DNA of 64,000 nt from Telluribacter roseus (GCF_017355915.2 NZ_JAFEUV020000010.1:1-64000); one strand, 5' to 3'; counted from the first letter of the stretch, positions 26,999 to 37,162 are shown. Notes: a model not told the origin generated them from the sequence alone. Translations and numbers: made by a program.

Positions 26999-27862
26999 AT
27001 GAGACAGCTAAAGATCAGCAAGCAGATTACCAATCGCGAAAGCCAATCGCTCGATAAATACCTGCAGGAGATCGGTAAGGTGGATTTGTTGACACCGGAT
27101 GAGGAAGTGACGTTGGCTCAGAAAATTCGCGAGGGAGATCAGCTTTCGCTCGAAAGGCTCACCAAGGCAAATCTTCGCTTCGTGGTTTCGGTAGCTAAGC
27201 AGTATCAAAACCAGGGCCTTTCGCTAGGTGACTTGATCAACGAGGGAAACCTGGGTCTTATAAAAGCTGCTCAACGTTTTGATGAAACACGCGGTTTTAA
27301 GTTTATCTCCTATGCCGTTTGGTGGATTCGTCAGTCTATTCTTCAGGCTTTAGCCGAACAGTCACGGATCGTGCGTCTGCCTCTGAACCGGGTGGGCTCA
27401 CTCAATAAGATATCAAAGACTTTTTCTGAACTGGAGCAGCGCTTTGAGCGTGAGCCATCCCCTGAGGAACTGGCCGAAGTACTCGAGATTTCTTCTTCGG
27501 AAGTAGTTGATACTATGAAGATCTCGGGTCGTCACGTATCCATGGATGCTCCTTTCGTACAAGGTGAGGAGAATAGCCTACTGGACGTACTCGAAAACGA
27601 TCTGGAAGATAAGCCTGACTCCGGACTGGTAAATGAATCACTGCGTAAAGAAGTACAACGCGCTCTGTCAACGCTGACTCAGCGGGAAGCGGATGTGATC
27701 GCTCTGTACTTTGGACTAAACGGTGAGCACGCGATGACGCTTGAGGAGATTGGCGAGAAGTTTAACCTTACCCGTGAGCGCGTACGCCAGATCAAAGAGA
27801 AAGCGATCCGTCGTCTGCGTCATGCTTCACGCAGCAAAGCCCTAAAAACATACCTTGGATAA
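26999..27862 (+). CDS. rpoD: Primary sigma factor (RpoD/SigA family)
   Basis: This 287-residue housekeeping sigma factor is of the short Bacteroidetes type, which lacks the long region 1.1 of E. coli sigma-70. Region 1.2 ([19 protein letters not shown]), region 2 ([34 protein letters not shown] and [16 protein letters not shown]), region 3 and the region 4 helix-turn-helix ([29 protein letters not shown]) are complete. This is the factor expected to read the TTG/TAnnTTTG promoters in this window. Confidence 0.97.
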   Translation: MRQLKISKQITNRESQSLDKYLQEIGKVDLLTPDEEVTLAQKIREGDQLSLERLTKANLRFVVSVAKQYQNQGLSLGDLINEGNLGLIKAAQRFDETRGFKFISYAVWWIRQSILQALAEQSRIVRLPLNRVGSLNKISKTFSELEQRFEREPSPEELAEVLEISSSEVVDTMKISGRHVSMDAPFVQGEENSLLDVLENDLEDKPDSGLVNESLRKEVQRALSTLTQREADVIALYFGLNGEHAMTLEEIGEKFNLTRERVRQIKEKAIRRLRHASRSKALKTYLG

Positions 27863-27903
27863 TCCCAAAAGGTTTTCCGATTCAATGTTGCAACGTATTT
27901 TTG

Positions 27904-27932
27904 AAAGCCTCTTCTTGTAAGAGGCTTTTTTC
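27904..27932 (+). terminator. Terminator after rpoD
   Basis: A perfect 10-bp stem AAAGCCTCTT/AAGAGGCTTT (27904-27913 with 27919-27928) is followed by T's. Confidence 0.85.
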
Positions 27933-27947
27933 TTTGGTCTACTACTC

Positions 27948-29669
27948 ATGGCAGTCTTACAACCCCTTATTGATCTTGTCGCTCTATGTGCCGCGCAGGG
28001 CATCCGGCACGCGGTTATATCACCCGGTTCCCGCAGCGCGGCCCTCACCCTGGCATTTGCCCGTAATCCACATATACAGACCCATGTCGTCATGGACGAA
28101 CGGGCGGCGGGCTTCATAGCCTTGGGGATAGCGCAGCAGGTCAAGGCACCGGTAGCGATTGTATGTACATCGGGTAGCGCCGCCTATAACTTTGCTCCGG
28201 CCGTGGTGGAAGCCTACTTTCAGCAGGTACCCCTGCTGGTACTCACGGCGGATCGCCCTAAGGAGTGGATACACCAACAGGATGGCCAGACCATCTACCA
28301 GAACGAGATCTACGGCAAGCACGTAAAAAGGTCGTATGAGTTGCCTGCTGACTACAGCCACGCTGATGCCAGGTGGTACATCAATCGCACCGTCAATGAG
28401 GCCATACTGGCTTCTATGGCTTTCCCACCGGGGCCTACACATATTAATGTACCCATACGCGAGCCTTTTTACCCCGAAGCCGACGAACGATTTATTCCAT
28501 CTGCTGATTTGAGAATCGTTACACGACTGCATGCCGAGGCTACACTATCCGTAGAAACCTGGCACGAGTTGCTGAATGAGTGGGACGAGTCGGAGCGGAT
28601 TTTGATTGCAGGAGGGCAGCATGCAGCCGACGAGGATCTGAACCGGGTACTGAGTCATATTGCCGAAGAGCTTCACGTACCGGTACTGGGCGATGTGATT
28701 ACGAACCTACAGGGCAATGACTGGCTGATCACCAAGCAGGACCTGTTCCTGGGGCAGAGCTTGGATGAAGATCTGCGTCCTGATCTGCTGATTACCTTCG
28801 GGAAATCTTTTATCTCCAAGAATCTCAAGCTATTCCTGAGAGCCAACCCGCCCCTCCGGCACTGGCACATCAGCGAAGAACAAAACCTTATCGATACTTT
28901 CCAGACGCTTACGACACACGTGCCCGTAGCGCCGGGGTACTTCTTCCCGAAGCTTTTCGAAGATATAGATTATCAGCGGTTTGTGCAGAACCAGGATGGC
29001 GAAACGGATGATGCTTACGCGGAGAAGTGGCTGTGGATGAACCGCAAATCGACCCGCCTGCTCATGGAATATCTACGCCTGCAAACGGAGTTAAATGAGC
29101 TTACAGTGTTCGAGAAGACTCTAAGTACCCTTCCGGAGGGGTGTCAGTTGCACGTAGCTAACAGTATGCCGATCCGCTACGTCAATATGCTGGGACTGGA
29201 AGGTAAGTCTATCGAAGTGTTTGCTAACCGGGGTACGAGTGGGATAGATGGCTGTGTAAGTACCGCCGTGGGCGCCGCCCTGACCAATCGGGTACCTACT
29301 TACCTGATCGTGGGTGATGTGGCCTTCCTGTACGACCGGAACGGACTGCTCCTGGAAGAACTACCCGCTAATCTCAGGATCATAGTCATGAACAACAGCG
29401 GAGGCAACATATTCAGGATGATTGACGGCCCGGCACGGCAACCCGAGCTGGAGCAGTACTTCGAAACCCGCCACGCCATGACGGCCGAGCGAACAGCCGC
29501 AGATAGCAATATACTATACAGAGGCGTGTGGGCACTGGAAGAGCTGGCCGAAGCCCTTCAGCAACTGGTGGACAGTGAGCAATGCGCTATGCTGGAAGTC
29601 TTTACCGACCCCGAAACCAATACACGTATATTCAAAGGGCTGAAAGAGTATATACGGAGCAACTGGTAA
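27948..29669 (+). CDS. menD: MenD, SEPHCHC synthase (menaquinone synthesis)
   Basis: MenD is a thiamine-diphosphate enzyme that joins isochorismate and 2-oxoglutarate in menaquinone synthesis. The 573-residue protein starts with the family segment AVISPGSRSAALTLAFA, followed by GFIALGIAQ, PVAIVCTSGSAAYNFAPAVVEA and LTADRPKEW. The ThDP-binding region near the C-terminus has VGDVAFLYDRNGLL and MNNSGGNIF. No other men gene is adjacent. Its stop directly abuts the stop of the next, convergent gene. Confidence 0.95.
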   Translation: MAVLQPLIDLVALCAAQGIRHAVISPGSRSAALTLAFARNPHIQTHVVMDERAAGFIALGIAQQVKAPVAIVCTSGSAAYNFAPAVVEAYFQQVPLLVLTADRPKEWIHQQDGQTIYQNEIYGKHVKRSYELPADYSHADARWYINRTVNEAILASMAFPPGPTHINVPIREPFYPEADERFIPSADLRIVTRLHAEATLSVETWHELLNEWDESERILIAGGQHAADEDLNRVLSHIAEELHVPVLGDVITNLQGNDWLITKQDLFLGQSLDEDLRPDLLITFGKSFISKNLKLFLRANPPLRHWHISEEQNLIDTFQTLTTHVPVAPGYFFPKLFEDIDYQRFVQNQDGETDDAYAEKWLWMNRKSTRLLMEYLRLQTELNELTVFEKTLSTLPEGCQLHVANSMPIRYVNMLGLEGKSIEVFANRGTSGIDGCVSTAVGAALTNRVPTYLIVGDVAFLYDRNGLLLEELPANLRIIVMNNSGGNIFRMIDGPARQPELEQYFETRHAMTAERTAADSNILYRGVWALEELAEALQQLVDSEQCAMLEVFTDPETNTRIFKGLKEYIRSNW

Positions 29670-30710
29670 TTACTGGCAGTATTTCTCCCGGTACTCAATG
29701 GCGGTACTGTCTTTAACCAGGCTGCCCCGGCGCCAGATGGCACAGGCTTTGTCGGTCTGGTTCTGGTCGTAGTAGGCTTTGCCCGCGTAAGCGTATAAGT
29801 ACTCAACGGGCTGCGCCAGATCAAGGGCTTTGTCAAACTGTTCGATGGCCTGTTCCTGCTGCCCGGACCGGGTGTAGTAGATGCCCAGGTTCCGTAGCGC
29901 GTAGCCATTCTCAGGCAGCTTTTGTAACGAGCTGGCGATATGTTTGTGGGCTTCTTCCAGTTTATTGGTTTCCAGTAGCACGTACCCCTTATTATTGAGA
30001 GCGTAAGGATCTACCGGGTTAAGAGATAGGGCCCGGTCAAAATAGTCCATGGCCTTTTTCCAGTTCTTCTTGCGTGACTCCAGCAGGCCCAGGTTATTCA
30101 GGGCTTGCTGCTGCTTAGGGTTCAGCGAGAGCGCTTTTTCAAAATCGCTGCGAGCCTGCTCGTATTCTTTCTGCTCAAAGTATAGAGCCCCCCGGTTAAC
30201 CAGGGCTTCCACGTGATCCGGCTTCAGGGTCAGCGCCCGGTCAAAATCAGCCAGTGCATTGGCCGTGTTTTTACGGTTAACCATCAGATTCCCCCGTACA
30301 ATATGAAACTGGGCCGAGTCCTGATAGGATTTGGCTATATAGTTCAGATCATTTTCGGCCGTTTGCAAGTCGCCGGCCAGTATGGCGGCTTCGGCCCGGG
30401 TCAGGTACAGCTCCGGAAACTTATTATCGATATTGATGGCTTCCGTCAAAACCTTGAATGCGTCTGCGGGTTTTCCTAACTGTAGCAGGGCAATCCCTTT
30501 GTTGAGGTAAGCATCCGAAAACTCCGGATATTTTTCTATGGCTTCATTATAGTAATGAATAGCTGCGTCATAGTTTCTCTTACTGAGCTGTACATTGCCT
30601 TTCAGGAAGAAGTTGGAAGCTTCTTCTTTGTTACCACAACCCATTAAAAATATTATAGAAAGTAACAGGAAGGCTACTCCTGAAATAAAACGGTCTCTTT
30701 GCATCGGCAC
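29670..30710 (-). CDS. TPR-repeat lipoprotein
   Basis: This 346-residue exported lipoprotein has a hydrophobic signal ending in the lipobox LMGC (Cys25). About eight tandem tetratricopeptide repeats follow (for example YDAAIHYYNEAIEKYPEFSDAYLNKGIALL, 34-residue period), with the consensus Gly-Tyr-Ala-Pro positions kept. Such proteins act as protein-interaction scaffolds at the periplasmic face or cell surface. The partner is unknown. It is divergent from the 30757 gene. Met3 (30704) is an alternative start. Confidence 0.85.
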   Translation of the reverse strand: MPMQRDRFISGVAFLLLSIIFLMGCGNKEEASNFFLKGNVQLSKRNYDAAIHYYNEAIEKYPEFSDAYLNKGIALLQLGKPADAFKVLTEAINIDNKFPELYLTRAEAAILAGDLQTAENDLNYIAKSYQDSAQFHIVRGNLMVNRKNTANALADFDRALTLKPDHVEALVNRGALYFEQKEYEQARSDFEKALSLNPKQQQALNNLGLLESRKKNWKKAMDYFDRALSLNPVDPYALNNKGYVLLETNKLEEAHKHIASSLQKLPENGYALRNLGIYYTRSGQQEQAIEQFDKALDLAQPVEYLYAYAGKAYYDQNQTDKACAIWRRGSLVKDSTAIEYREKYCQ

Positions 30711-30726
30711 TTATTAACTACTTTTG
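30699..30726 (+). promoter_or_regulatory. Promoter of the 30757 gene
   Basis: TTG (30699-30701), a 17-base spacer and TACTTTTG (30719-30726) match the Bacteroidetes promoter. The ATG is 30 bp downstream. The -33 part overlaps the start of the divergent TPR gene. Confidence 0.7.
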
Positions 30727-30756
30727 CCTAATTAAACATACTACTAGTTATACTCT

Positions 30757-31011
30757 ATGAGATACATTCATGACATACCCCATCCCCAGTACAAAATTAG
30801 TCTTTATCAATGGAACGGAAAGTATATCATAAAGTTTGAGGCAGGGGGCATGTATGAGCAAACCTATAAGCTGGACGAAACGGAGGTCAGCTCCCCAGAA
30901 GAGGTACATCAGATCCTGGACGATACGTTTATGGCCCGGGTAACGGAGCGATTTACGGCCATGCACGCTGACTTTGGTGACTCGCTGATCAGAAACGGAA
31001 TTGTATTCTGA
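30757..31011 (+). CDS. Small conserved-looking hypothetical protein
   Basis: This 84-residue soluble protein starts MRYIHDIPHPQYKISLYQWNGKY. It has a beta-rich first half and a helical second half (EEVHQILDDTFMARVTERFTAMHADFG). It has a good promoter and a clean start. I do not recognise a named family; its length and composition fit small conserved Cytophagales proteins. Confidence 0.7.
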   Translation: MRYIHDIPHPQYKISLYQWNGKYIIKFEAGGMYEQTYKLDETEVSSPEEVHQILDDTFMARVTERFTAMHADFGDSLIRNGIVF

Positions 31012-31140
31012 CGGGTATCTTTCAATCTACACTTCACTCAGTAAGTGGAAACCGTGAAAATCATTTCTTCCCATACGGTTTTCAGGTGTCTTTCGTTAAC
31101 TACGTGATAGTACGGAAGAGGGGGAGAAGGAACGGATGGT

Positions 31141-31170
31141 TTGATACCATTCTGAGTTGGCCTATTTTTG
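31141..31170 (+). promoter_or_regulatory. Promoter of the 31-37 kb TPR/barrel/SPOR operon
   Basis: TTG (31141-31143), a 19-base spacer and TATTTTTG (31163-31170) match the Bacteroidetes promoter. The start codon at 31207 is 36 bp downstream. Confidence 0.8.
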
Positions 31171-31206
31171 ACATTATCTACTACTTATTCTATCAAACTA
31201 AGCCCC

Positions 31207-34200
31207 ATGTTATTAAAACGTAGCTTTTACACGCTCGGATTGTGCCTGTGGTTGGGCGTTCTTACCAGTCAGGCCCAGACTACCTTAGGTTACACAGCCC
31301 CCGAAGCGCACTACCGAAATGGTCTGGAATTTTTTGAGAAGTCCAATTTCGTAGCGGCCCGGGAGGAATTCAACCAGTTTCTTAAAAAACAGGATAAACT
31401 ACTAAGTACAAGTGATTACAATACCGTAACGGCCGAGTACTACATAGCCGTGACCGGCCTGTACCTTGACTACCCCGAAGCCGAGGTACAGATAGACCGC
31501 TTTGTGCGCAACCACGCCGAGCACCCCAAGGCTCAGCTCATCTTCAGCGACCTGGGACGGTACTACTACGAGGCGGGCGAATACCAGAAGGCCATCACCT
31601 ATCTGGAGAAAGCTGTCAACAGTGCCAGCAATACCGGCAAGAAGATGGAAGCCAGCTATCGGTTGGCCATGTCTTACTTTAAGACTAACCAGCTAGACCA
31701 GGCGCTACCCCTTTTCAACCTGGTCAAGCGGGATGCTAACTTTGAAAATGCCGCCGATGCGTCTTTCTACGCCGGGGTGATCAACTACCGCAAAAACAAC
31801 TACGAAGAAGCCTACCAGGATTTTCAGCGGGTGGAAAATCATCCTTACTACAAGTCGGAGGCTCCCAACTGGATCGTATCATCACTCTACCAGCTCCAGC
31901 GCTACGATCAGCTGCTGACCTACGGCGAGCGGGTACTGAACCAGCAGCAGCGCGGCAACAACAAGCTGGATGATGTGGCGCTGTACGTGGCAGAGGTATA
32001 CTACGAGAAGGGAGACTATAAAGCCGCGGCCACTGCCTATGAGCGATACAAGCGTATGAAGCAGGGTACTCTGCCACCGGCCGTAGCCCTGCACTATGGT
32101 CATTCACTGTTCCGGATGGATAATCATCCCGGAGCCATTGATGCGTTAAAAGGGGTAGCGCCCGGTAAGGACTCCGTAGCTCAGTATGCTTCGTACCTGG
32201 TAGGGATCAGCTACCTGAAACAGAACAATCCAAACTTTGCTCTGACGGCTTTTGACAACGCATCACGGCTTACTTTTAATCCAACCGTACGCGAAGAAGC
32301 CGCTTTTAACCGCGCCAAAGTTCTTTTGGAGTTGGGAAATAACAACGAGGCAATCAAGGAGTTCAATGACTACCTGACTCGCTATCCGGGCAGCAAACAC
32401 GAGGAGGAGGTGAACCAGCTGGTGGCCGAAGCTTATTCGGGAGCCAGTAATAACGCTGCGGCCATTACCTACATCGAAGGACTCCGCAACCGCAACGCCA
32501 AGATCAACGCTACCTACCAGCGCCTGACCTATAACCAGGGGGTAACGGACTTCAACATGGAGCGGTACGATCAGGCTATTGTTAATTTCAATAAGTCCCT
32601 TAAGAATCCCGTAGACGAAGAGATCTCCATAGCGGCCACCTACCAGAAAGCTGAGGCCCTCGCAGCTCAGAAGAAATTCAACGAGGCAGTTGATATATAC
32701 AATCAGCTGTCCAAAAATTCCAAAGCGGGTATCTACGGACGGAAGAGTCTGTACGCGCTGGGCTACATCTTCTACAACCAGAAGAATTACAGCCGCGCCA
32801 ATGGCTACTTCAAAGATTTCGTAGCGAATATCCAGGGTATAGATCATGCCGTAGTGGAAGATGCGCACGTAAGACTGGCGGATACGTACCTGGCGGCTAA
32901 GAACTACAACGAGGCGATACGTACCTACGAGAAGGTGACAGCCAACGGACGCGTGGATAAGGACTATGCCCTGTACCAGAAAGGACGTGCCTTTATCTAC
33001 ATGAACCGGGAGCAGGACGCCCGGAAGCAGTTTGATCAGCTGATCAGCCAGTACCCCGGCTCACGCTACGTGGATGACGCCCTGTTCCAGATCGCTGACC
33101 TCGAGTTCCAGAACAAATCCTACCAGCAGGCTGTACGCTCCTTTACCCGTCTGATCAACGAAAAGCCCAAGAGCTACACCATTCCGGCGGCTCTGCTGCG
33201 TCGTGGACAGGCTTACTATAACATACAGGTATACGAGCAGGCAATCAACGATTTTCGTCGCGTACTGAGCGAATATCCGGCTTCCCCATCGGCCAGTAGT
33301 GCGCTGGAAGGTATCCAGGAAAGCTTTAACGCGGTTGGTCGTCCGGAGGAGTTTGCCCAGGTACTAAGCATGGTTAGAAAAAATAACCCTGGTAATACTA
33401 AGCTGGAAGAGGTAGAGTTTGACAATGCCCGCAACCTGTTCCTGGCTGAGAAGTACCCGGCAGCCGTCAAGGCACTCAATGAATTTATGGATAGCTATCC
33501 CAGCAGTAAGTTTATCTACGATGCCAAGTACTATATAGGAGCTGCCTACGACAAAGGCAATGATGTACAGGAAGCCCTGCAGTACTACCGTATGGTTGTG
33601 CAGGACAACCGCTCTACCTACGTAGCCACAGCGGCCCAGCGCTCGGCAGAGCTCGAGATAGCCCGCGGTAACTATAGCAATGCGGTAGGCAACTTCAGAG
33701 TATTGCTACGTAACGCGGAGAACAAGAAAGAGCAGGCCATCGCCTGGATTGGCCTGATGGATACCTACTACTCCCTCAAGAACTATGACTCTACCATGCA
33801 CTATGCCCGCGAGGTAGTCAATGTAGGTAACGTAGTACCGGGTGGGGTAGCCAAGGCTCAGCTCTACTATGGTAAAGTACCTTACGCCCGCGGCGACTAC
33901 CAGAAAGCGGCGGAGGAGTTCAGAAAGGTAGCTACTACCTCAAAGGATGAGTACGGCGCTGAGGCGAAGTACTGGTTGAGTGATATTTTGTTCCGGACGA
34001 AGAAGTTCAAGGAAGCAGAGGCTTCTATATTCGAAATGAGTAAACAGTTTGAAGGGTATGATAACTGGCGTGTACGCTCGTTCATTTTGTTGTCGGATGT
34101 GTATATGGGTATGAACGAAGTGGCTCAGGCCAAAGCAACTCTGAATTCGATCATTGAGAACTCGGATGATCAGGAGGCGGTGGCCCTGGCAAGGACCAAA

Positions 34201-34224
34201 CTGGACGAAATCAACCGACGCTAA
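31207..34224 (+). CDS. Large periplasmic TPR protein
   Basis: This 1005-residue exported protein has a signal peptide (SFYTLGLCLWLGVLTSQAQ). The rest is a long array of TPR-like repeats (YYYEAGEYQKAITYLEKAV, FYNQKNYSRANGYFKDFV and many more), sometimes of the Sel1/YbgF/BamD-like type with SxYxxxAxYxLG patterns. I chose the ATG at 31207 because it begins the signal peptide and has a promoter just upstream; an earlier in-frame TTG (31168) lies inside the promoter. It heads an operon with an outer-membrane barrel gene 37 bp downstream, suggesting a cell-envelope assembly or scaffold role. The exact function is unknown. Confidence 0.85.
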   Translation: MLLKRSFYTLGLCLWLGVLTSQAQTTLGYTAPEAHYRNGLEFFEKSNFVAAREEFNQFLKKQDKLLSTSDYNTVTAEYYIAVTGLYLDYPEAEVQIDRFVRNHAEHPKAQLIFSDLGRYYYEAGEYQKAITYLEKAVNSASNTGKKMEASYRLAMSYFKTNQLDQALPLFNLVKRDANFENAADASFYAGVINYRKNNYEEAYQDFQRVENHPYYKSEAPNWIVSSLYQLQRYDQLLTYGERVLNQQQRGNNKLDDVALYVAEVYYEKGDYKAAATAYERYKRMKQGTLPPAVALHYGHSLFRMDNHPGAIDALKGVAPGKDSVAQYASYLVGISYLKQNNPNFALTAFDNASRLTFNPTVREEAAFNRAKVLLELGNNNEAIKEFNDYLTRYPGSKHEEEVNQLVAEAYSGASNNAAAITYIEGLRNRNAKINATYQRLTYNQGVTDFNMERYDQAIVNFNKSLKNPVDEEISIAATYQKAEALAAQKKFNEAVDIYNQLSKNSKAGIYGRKSLYALGYIFYNQKNYSRANGYFKDFVANIQGIDHAVVEDAHVRLADTYLAAKNYNEAIRTYEKVTANGRVDKDYALYQKGRAFIYMNREQDARKQFDQLISQYPGSRYVDDALFQIADLEFQNKSYQQAVRSFTRLINEKPKSYTIPAALLRRGQAYYNIQVYEQAINDFRRVLSEYPASPSASSALEGIQESFNAVGRPEEFAQVLSMVRKNNPGNTKLEEVEFDNARNLFLAEKYPAAVKALNEFMDSYPSSKFIYDAKYYIGAAYDKGNDVQEALQYYRMVVQDNRSTYVATAAQRSAELEIARGNYSNAVGNFRVLLRNAENKKEQAIAWIGLMDTYYSLKNYDSTMHYAREVVNVGNVVPGGVAKAQLYYGKVPYARGDYQKAAEEFRKVATTSKDEYGAEAKYWLSDILFRTKKFKEAEASIFEMSKQFEGYDNWRVRSFILLSDVYMGMNEVAQAKATLNSIIENSDDQEAVALARTKLDEINRR

Positions 34225-34261
34225 CCATCACTCATCCCATTGCTTAAAAAAGACATTATTC

Positions 34262-35935
34262 ATGATGAATACCCCAAATACACTCCGAACTCTAGCCTTA
34301 CTCATCGTAGCAGGATTTGTAGCCTCTAATGCCAATGCCCAGCAGCGAGGCGAAATAGAAAGCCAGACGTACGAAATCGTAAAGGAAAAAAGCATTGAAT
34401 TTCCGCAGGCCAACCGCCTGTTTGATAAAGTGCAGCCTATACAGCCTAAGAGCACCGACAAAAAGGTAAATTACGAGTTCCTGGACCCCAGGATTGATGT
34501 CTCTATTCCCAAGCTGACTCCCACCGTAGTGGCTTCATCGGACGAAAAGACCCGTCAGGAGCAGCCTGAGCCACTCAACAACTATATCAAACTGGGAGGA
34601 GGAAACTACGGCCGCTTCCTGGGGGATGCCTTTGTGAGTACCCGTGCTACCCAGGACCTGGTCTTTACAGCCAAAGCCAGACATCTCTCCGCCGCCACTG
34701 GTCCGGTACAGGGTAAGCTTTCGGCCAATGCCAATACCATGGTAGATGTAGGCGCCAAGTACATCCGTAATGCCTTCAAGGTAGAGGGTAACGTCGACTA
34801 CAACCGCGACAACTACTACTTCTACGGATTCAGACCACAGCCCGACGAGATCGTGATCAACCGCGATAGCATCCGCCAGACGCTGAACCGCTTCGGACTC
34901 CAGCTGGCTTTCGAAAATACCGACCCAAGCACTACGGTAGACTACGCGGTACGTACCAGTGTGTACTCACTGAGAGACCGCTACAATGCCTCCGAGATGG
35001 ATTGGGGTACCAACCTCAATACCTCGCTGCCCATTTCGGAGAAGTTCATAGCCCTTTTTGATGCCGATGCCTACGTATCGCAGCGGGTGGATGCGGAGAC
35101 TTTCAACCGGAATCTGTTCCGGGTAAAGCCCATGTTCAAGTACGTGGATGAGATGTTTTCGGTAACGGCCGGGGTGAACGCGGTCAACGAAACTGACAAC
35201 GGCCTCAACATTAACCGGACCCGCGCTTATCCGGTTATCAATCTGGACGTAATACCCGTAAGCGGAATGCACGTGTTTGCCGGCTGGAACGGCGACATTG
35301 TCCGTAATACGCTGCGTAGTCTGCTATCAGAAAACCTGTGGCTGGCTCCCAATGTACTGGTCGCTAATACCGAGAAAGCTTCCGAGATCTACGGGGGGGT
35401 AAAAGGGGAGCACGATGGCCTCAATTACGAAGGTAGAGTGGCCTATACCAACTACCGCAACTTCTATGTTTTTAACAATTCATACGCCGATACGTCAAAG
35501 TTCGCGGTGCTATACGATGGCGTCAATACCCGGGTACTGACCATCTCCGCACAGGCTGGCTACAACTTTAACGAACTCTACAAAACCTCGCTGAAAGCCA
35601 ACTATTTTGACTACGGTATGGATCGACTGGAAGCGGCCTGGCATCGCCCCAACTTTACGTTAAACTGGTTTAACGCCGTGACCATAAGTAAGAAGTTATT
35701 CCTGACTACAGATTTTTATTTATTAACCGGTATTAAAGCAAAAAATTTTCAGACCGGCGAAGCAGTCAAATTGCCTCCCATTGCTGACCTCAATCTGAAG
35801 ATAGACTACCTGTTAACCAGGAACTTCTCTGCTTTTGTGTCCATTAATAACATACTTGGCAAGCAGTACCAAAGGTACTTGTACTACCCCAATCAGGGAC
35901 TCAACTTTGTTGGAGGATTATCTTTTTCTTTTTAA
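34262..35935 (+). CDS. Outer-membrane beta-barrel protein (TonB-receptor-like C-terminus)
   Basis: This 557-residue exported protein has a signal peptide (MMNTPNTLRTLALLIVAGFV...NAQ). The body is a series of amphipathic strands with alternating Tyr/Phe/Asn. The C-terminus NILGKQYQRYLYYPNQGLNFVGGLSFSF, ending in Phe, is the classic barrel-closing strand of TonB-dependent receptors. It lacks a clear plug domain and TonB box, so it is probably a plugless barrel of unknown cargo. The start is the first Met before the signal peptide; the frame remains open upstream but overlaps the TPR gene. Confidence 0.75.
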   Translation: MMNTPNTLRTLALLIVAGFVASNANAQQRGEIESQTYEIVKEKSIEFPQANRLFDKVQPIQPKSTDKKVNYEFLDPRIDVSIPKLTPTVVASSDEKTRQEQPEPLNNYIKLGGGNYGRFLGDAFVSTRATQDLVFTAKARHLSAATGPVQGKLSANANTMVDVGAKYIRNAFKVEGNVDYNRDNYYFYGFRPQPDEIVINRDSIRQTLNRFGLQLAFENTDPSTTVDYAVRTSVYSLRDRYNASEMDWGTNLNTSLPISEKFIALFDADAYVSQRVDAETFNRNLFRVKPMFKYVDEMFSVTAGVNAVNETDNGLNINRTRAYPVINLDVIPVSGMHVFAGWNGDIVRNTLRSLLSENLWLAPNVLVANTEKASEIYGGVKGEHDGLNYEGRVAYTNYRNFYVFNNSYADTSKFAVLYDGVNTRVLTISAQAGYNFNELYKTSLKANYFDYGMDRLEAAWHRPNFTLNWFNAVTISKKLFLTTDFYLLTGIKAKNFQTGEAVKLPPIADLNLKIDYLLTRNFSAFVSINNILGKQYQRYLYYPNQGLNFVGGLSFSF

Positions 35936-35963
35936 CTTCGTTTTAGTTAATCCCTAACGACCT

Positions 35964-37115
35964 ATGGTAGCAGTTGAAAAGTACATCCGAAAACTTCTTT
36001 ACGAGCAGGATTGTGTGATCATCCCGGAACTGGGTGGTTTGTTGACGCACCATATCAATGCTCAGTACAATAGTGCATCCGGTATGTTTTCACCTTCTCA
36101 AAAGCGAGTGGCTTTTAACGAGGTACTGAAGCTGGATGATGGACTGCTTACTTTCTATATCTCGGTGAATGAAAAAATCAGCCGGGAAGAAGCTATGTCA
36201 TGTGTGAAGAAGTACACGGAAACACTGCGTGCTTCACTGCGTGAAGAAGGAAAGGCTGCTATACCGGGTGTGGGGGATTTTCGGAATAATTCGGAGGGAA
36301 AGCTGGTGTTTGAGCCGGATAGTACTCAGAACTTTAACGTAGACTGGTTTGGATTTCAGTCAATTAAGGCGGTTGAGTTAAAGGCGAATGCTTCCTCATA
36401 TGTGGAAGAGCCCGTACTACATCCTGCTCCTGTTTTCGAAGCTATCGCTGCTACCGAAGTAGAAACCGAAGAAGAAGAAATGACCGAAGAAGAAGTCACA
36501 ACCCGTAAGACCCGTTGGGGATGGAGCGGCTGGGCTGCGGCTGCCGCTGCGGCAGGTATGGCTTTCTATCTGAGCGTATTTTATGCGCCCAGTGGTACCA
36601 ACAGTATGCTGAGTACGCTGAACCCATTCTATGGTGTATCGGAGTACGTACAGACTACCATGGCCGAGAAACAGATCGCTGAGTCCAAAGATGATCTGAC
36701 CATTGAGATAGAAGACGATCTGGTGATTGCTCCGGAAGAAACTCTGGTAGCTGATGAGCAGCAGGCAACTGTACCTGCTCAGCCGGTATCGGCTAAGGTT
36801 GCCATTGCTGAGCCCCAAAAGGTAGCCGATCTGGCACCGAAGGCGGCAAGCCCGGTAGTAACTCCCGTTGACAACGTTGTTAAGAAATTTTACGTCATTG
36901 CCGGAAGCTTCGAAAGCATGAAAAACGCCCAGATACTGCTGACGCAACTGCAGCAGGGAGGTTTCGCCAATGCTTTCATTATGGAACAGAAAGGAAACGG
37001 CCTCATCAAGGTATCAGCCCAGGGATATGACAGCATGAATGAAGCCTATAACAACCTGGAAGCCGTAGAGAAAGTAGCAGGCGAGGGGGTCTGGGTATAT
37101 AAGAATCGACTTTAG
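35964..37115 (+). CDS. HU-CCDC81 and SPOR domain membrane protein
   Basis: This is a 383-residue fusion. Residues ~1-130 form two HU-like (HU-CCDC81 bacterial) modules (EKYIRKLLYEQDCVIIPELGGLLTHHINA; REEGKAAIPGVGDFRNNSEGKLVFEP). A basic stretch and one transmembrane helix lie at about 178-198 (WSGWAAAAAAAGMAFYL). An acidic/proline linker leads to a C-terminal SPOR domain at ~310-383 (KKFYVIAGSFESMKNAQILLTQL), which binds denuded peptidoglycan. The cytoplasmic HU-like part and periplasmic SPOR part would link the cytosol to the septal wall. It is third in the operon with the TPR and barrel genes. Its partner on the cytoplasmic side is not known. Confidence 0.88.
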   Translation: MVAVEKYIRKLLYEQDCVIIPELGGLLTHHINAQYNSASGMFSPSQKRVAFNEVLKLDDGLLTFYISVNEKISREEAMSCVKKYTETLRASLREEGKAAIPGVGDFRNNSEGKLVFEPDSTQNFNVDWFGFQSIKAVELKANASSYVEEPVLHPAPVFEAIAATEVETEEEEMTEEEVTTRKTRWGWSGWAAAAAAAGMAFYLSVFYAPSGTNSMLSTLNPFYGVSEYVQTTMAEKQIAESKDDLTIEIEDDLVIAPEETLVADEQQATVPAQPVSAKVAIAEPQKVADLAPKAASPVVTPVDNVVKKFYVIAGSFESMKNAQILLTQLQQGGFANAFIMEQKGNGLIKVSAQGYDSMNEAYNNLEAVEKVAGEGVWVYKNRL

Positions 37116-37134
37116 AATAACTTATAAATCGGAG

Positions 37135-37162
37135 AAAGGAGCCAAACGGCTCCTTTTTTTGT
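37135..37162 (+). terminator. Terminator after the HU/SPOR gene
   Basis: A perfect 9-bp stem AAAGGAGCC/GGCTCCTTT (37135-37143 with 37148-37156) has the loop AAAC and is followed by T's. Confidence 0.9.
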
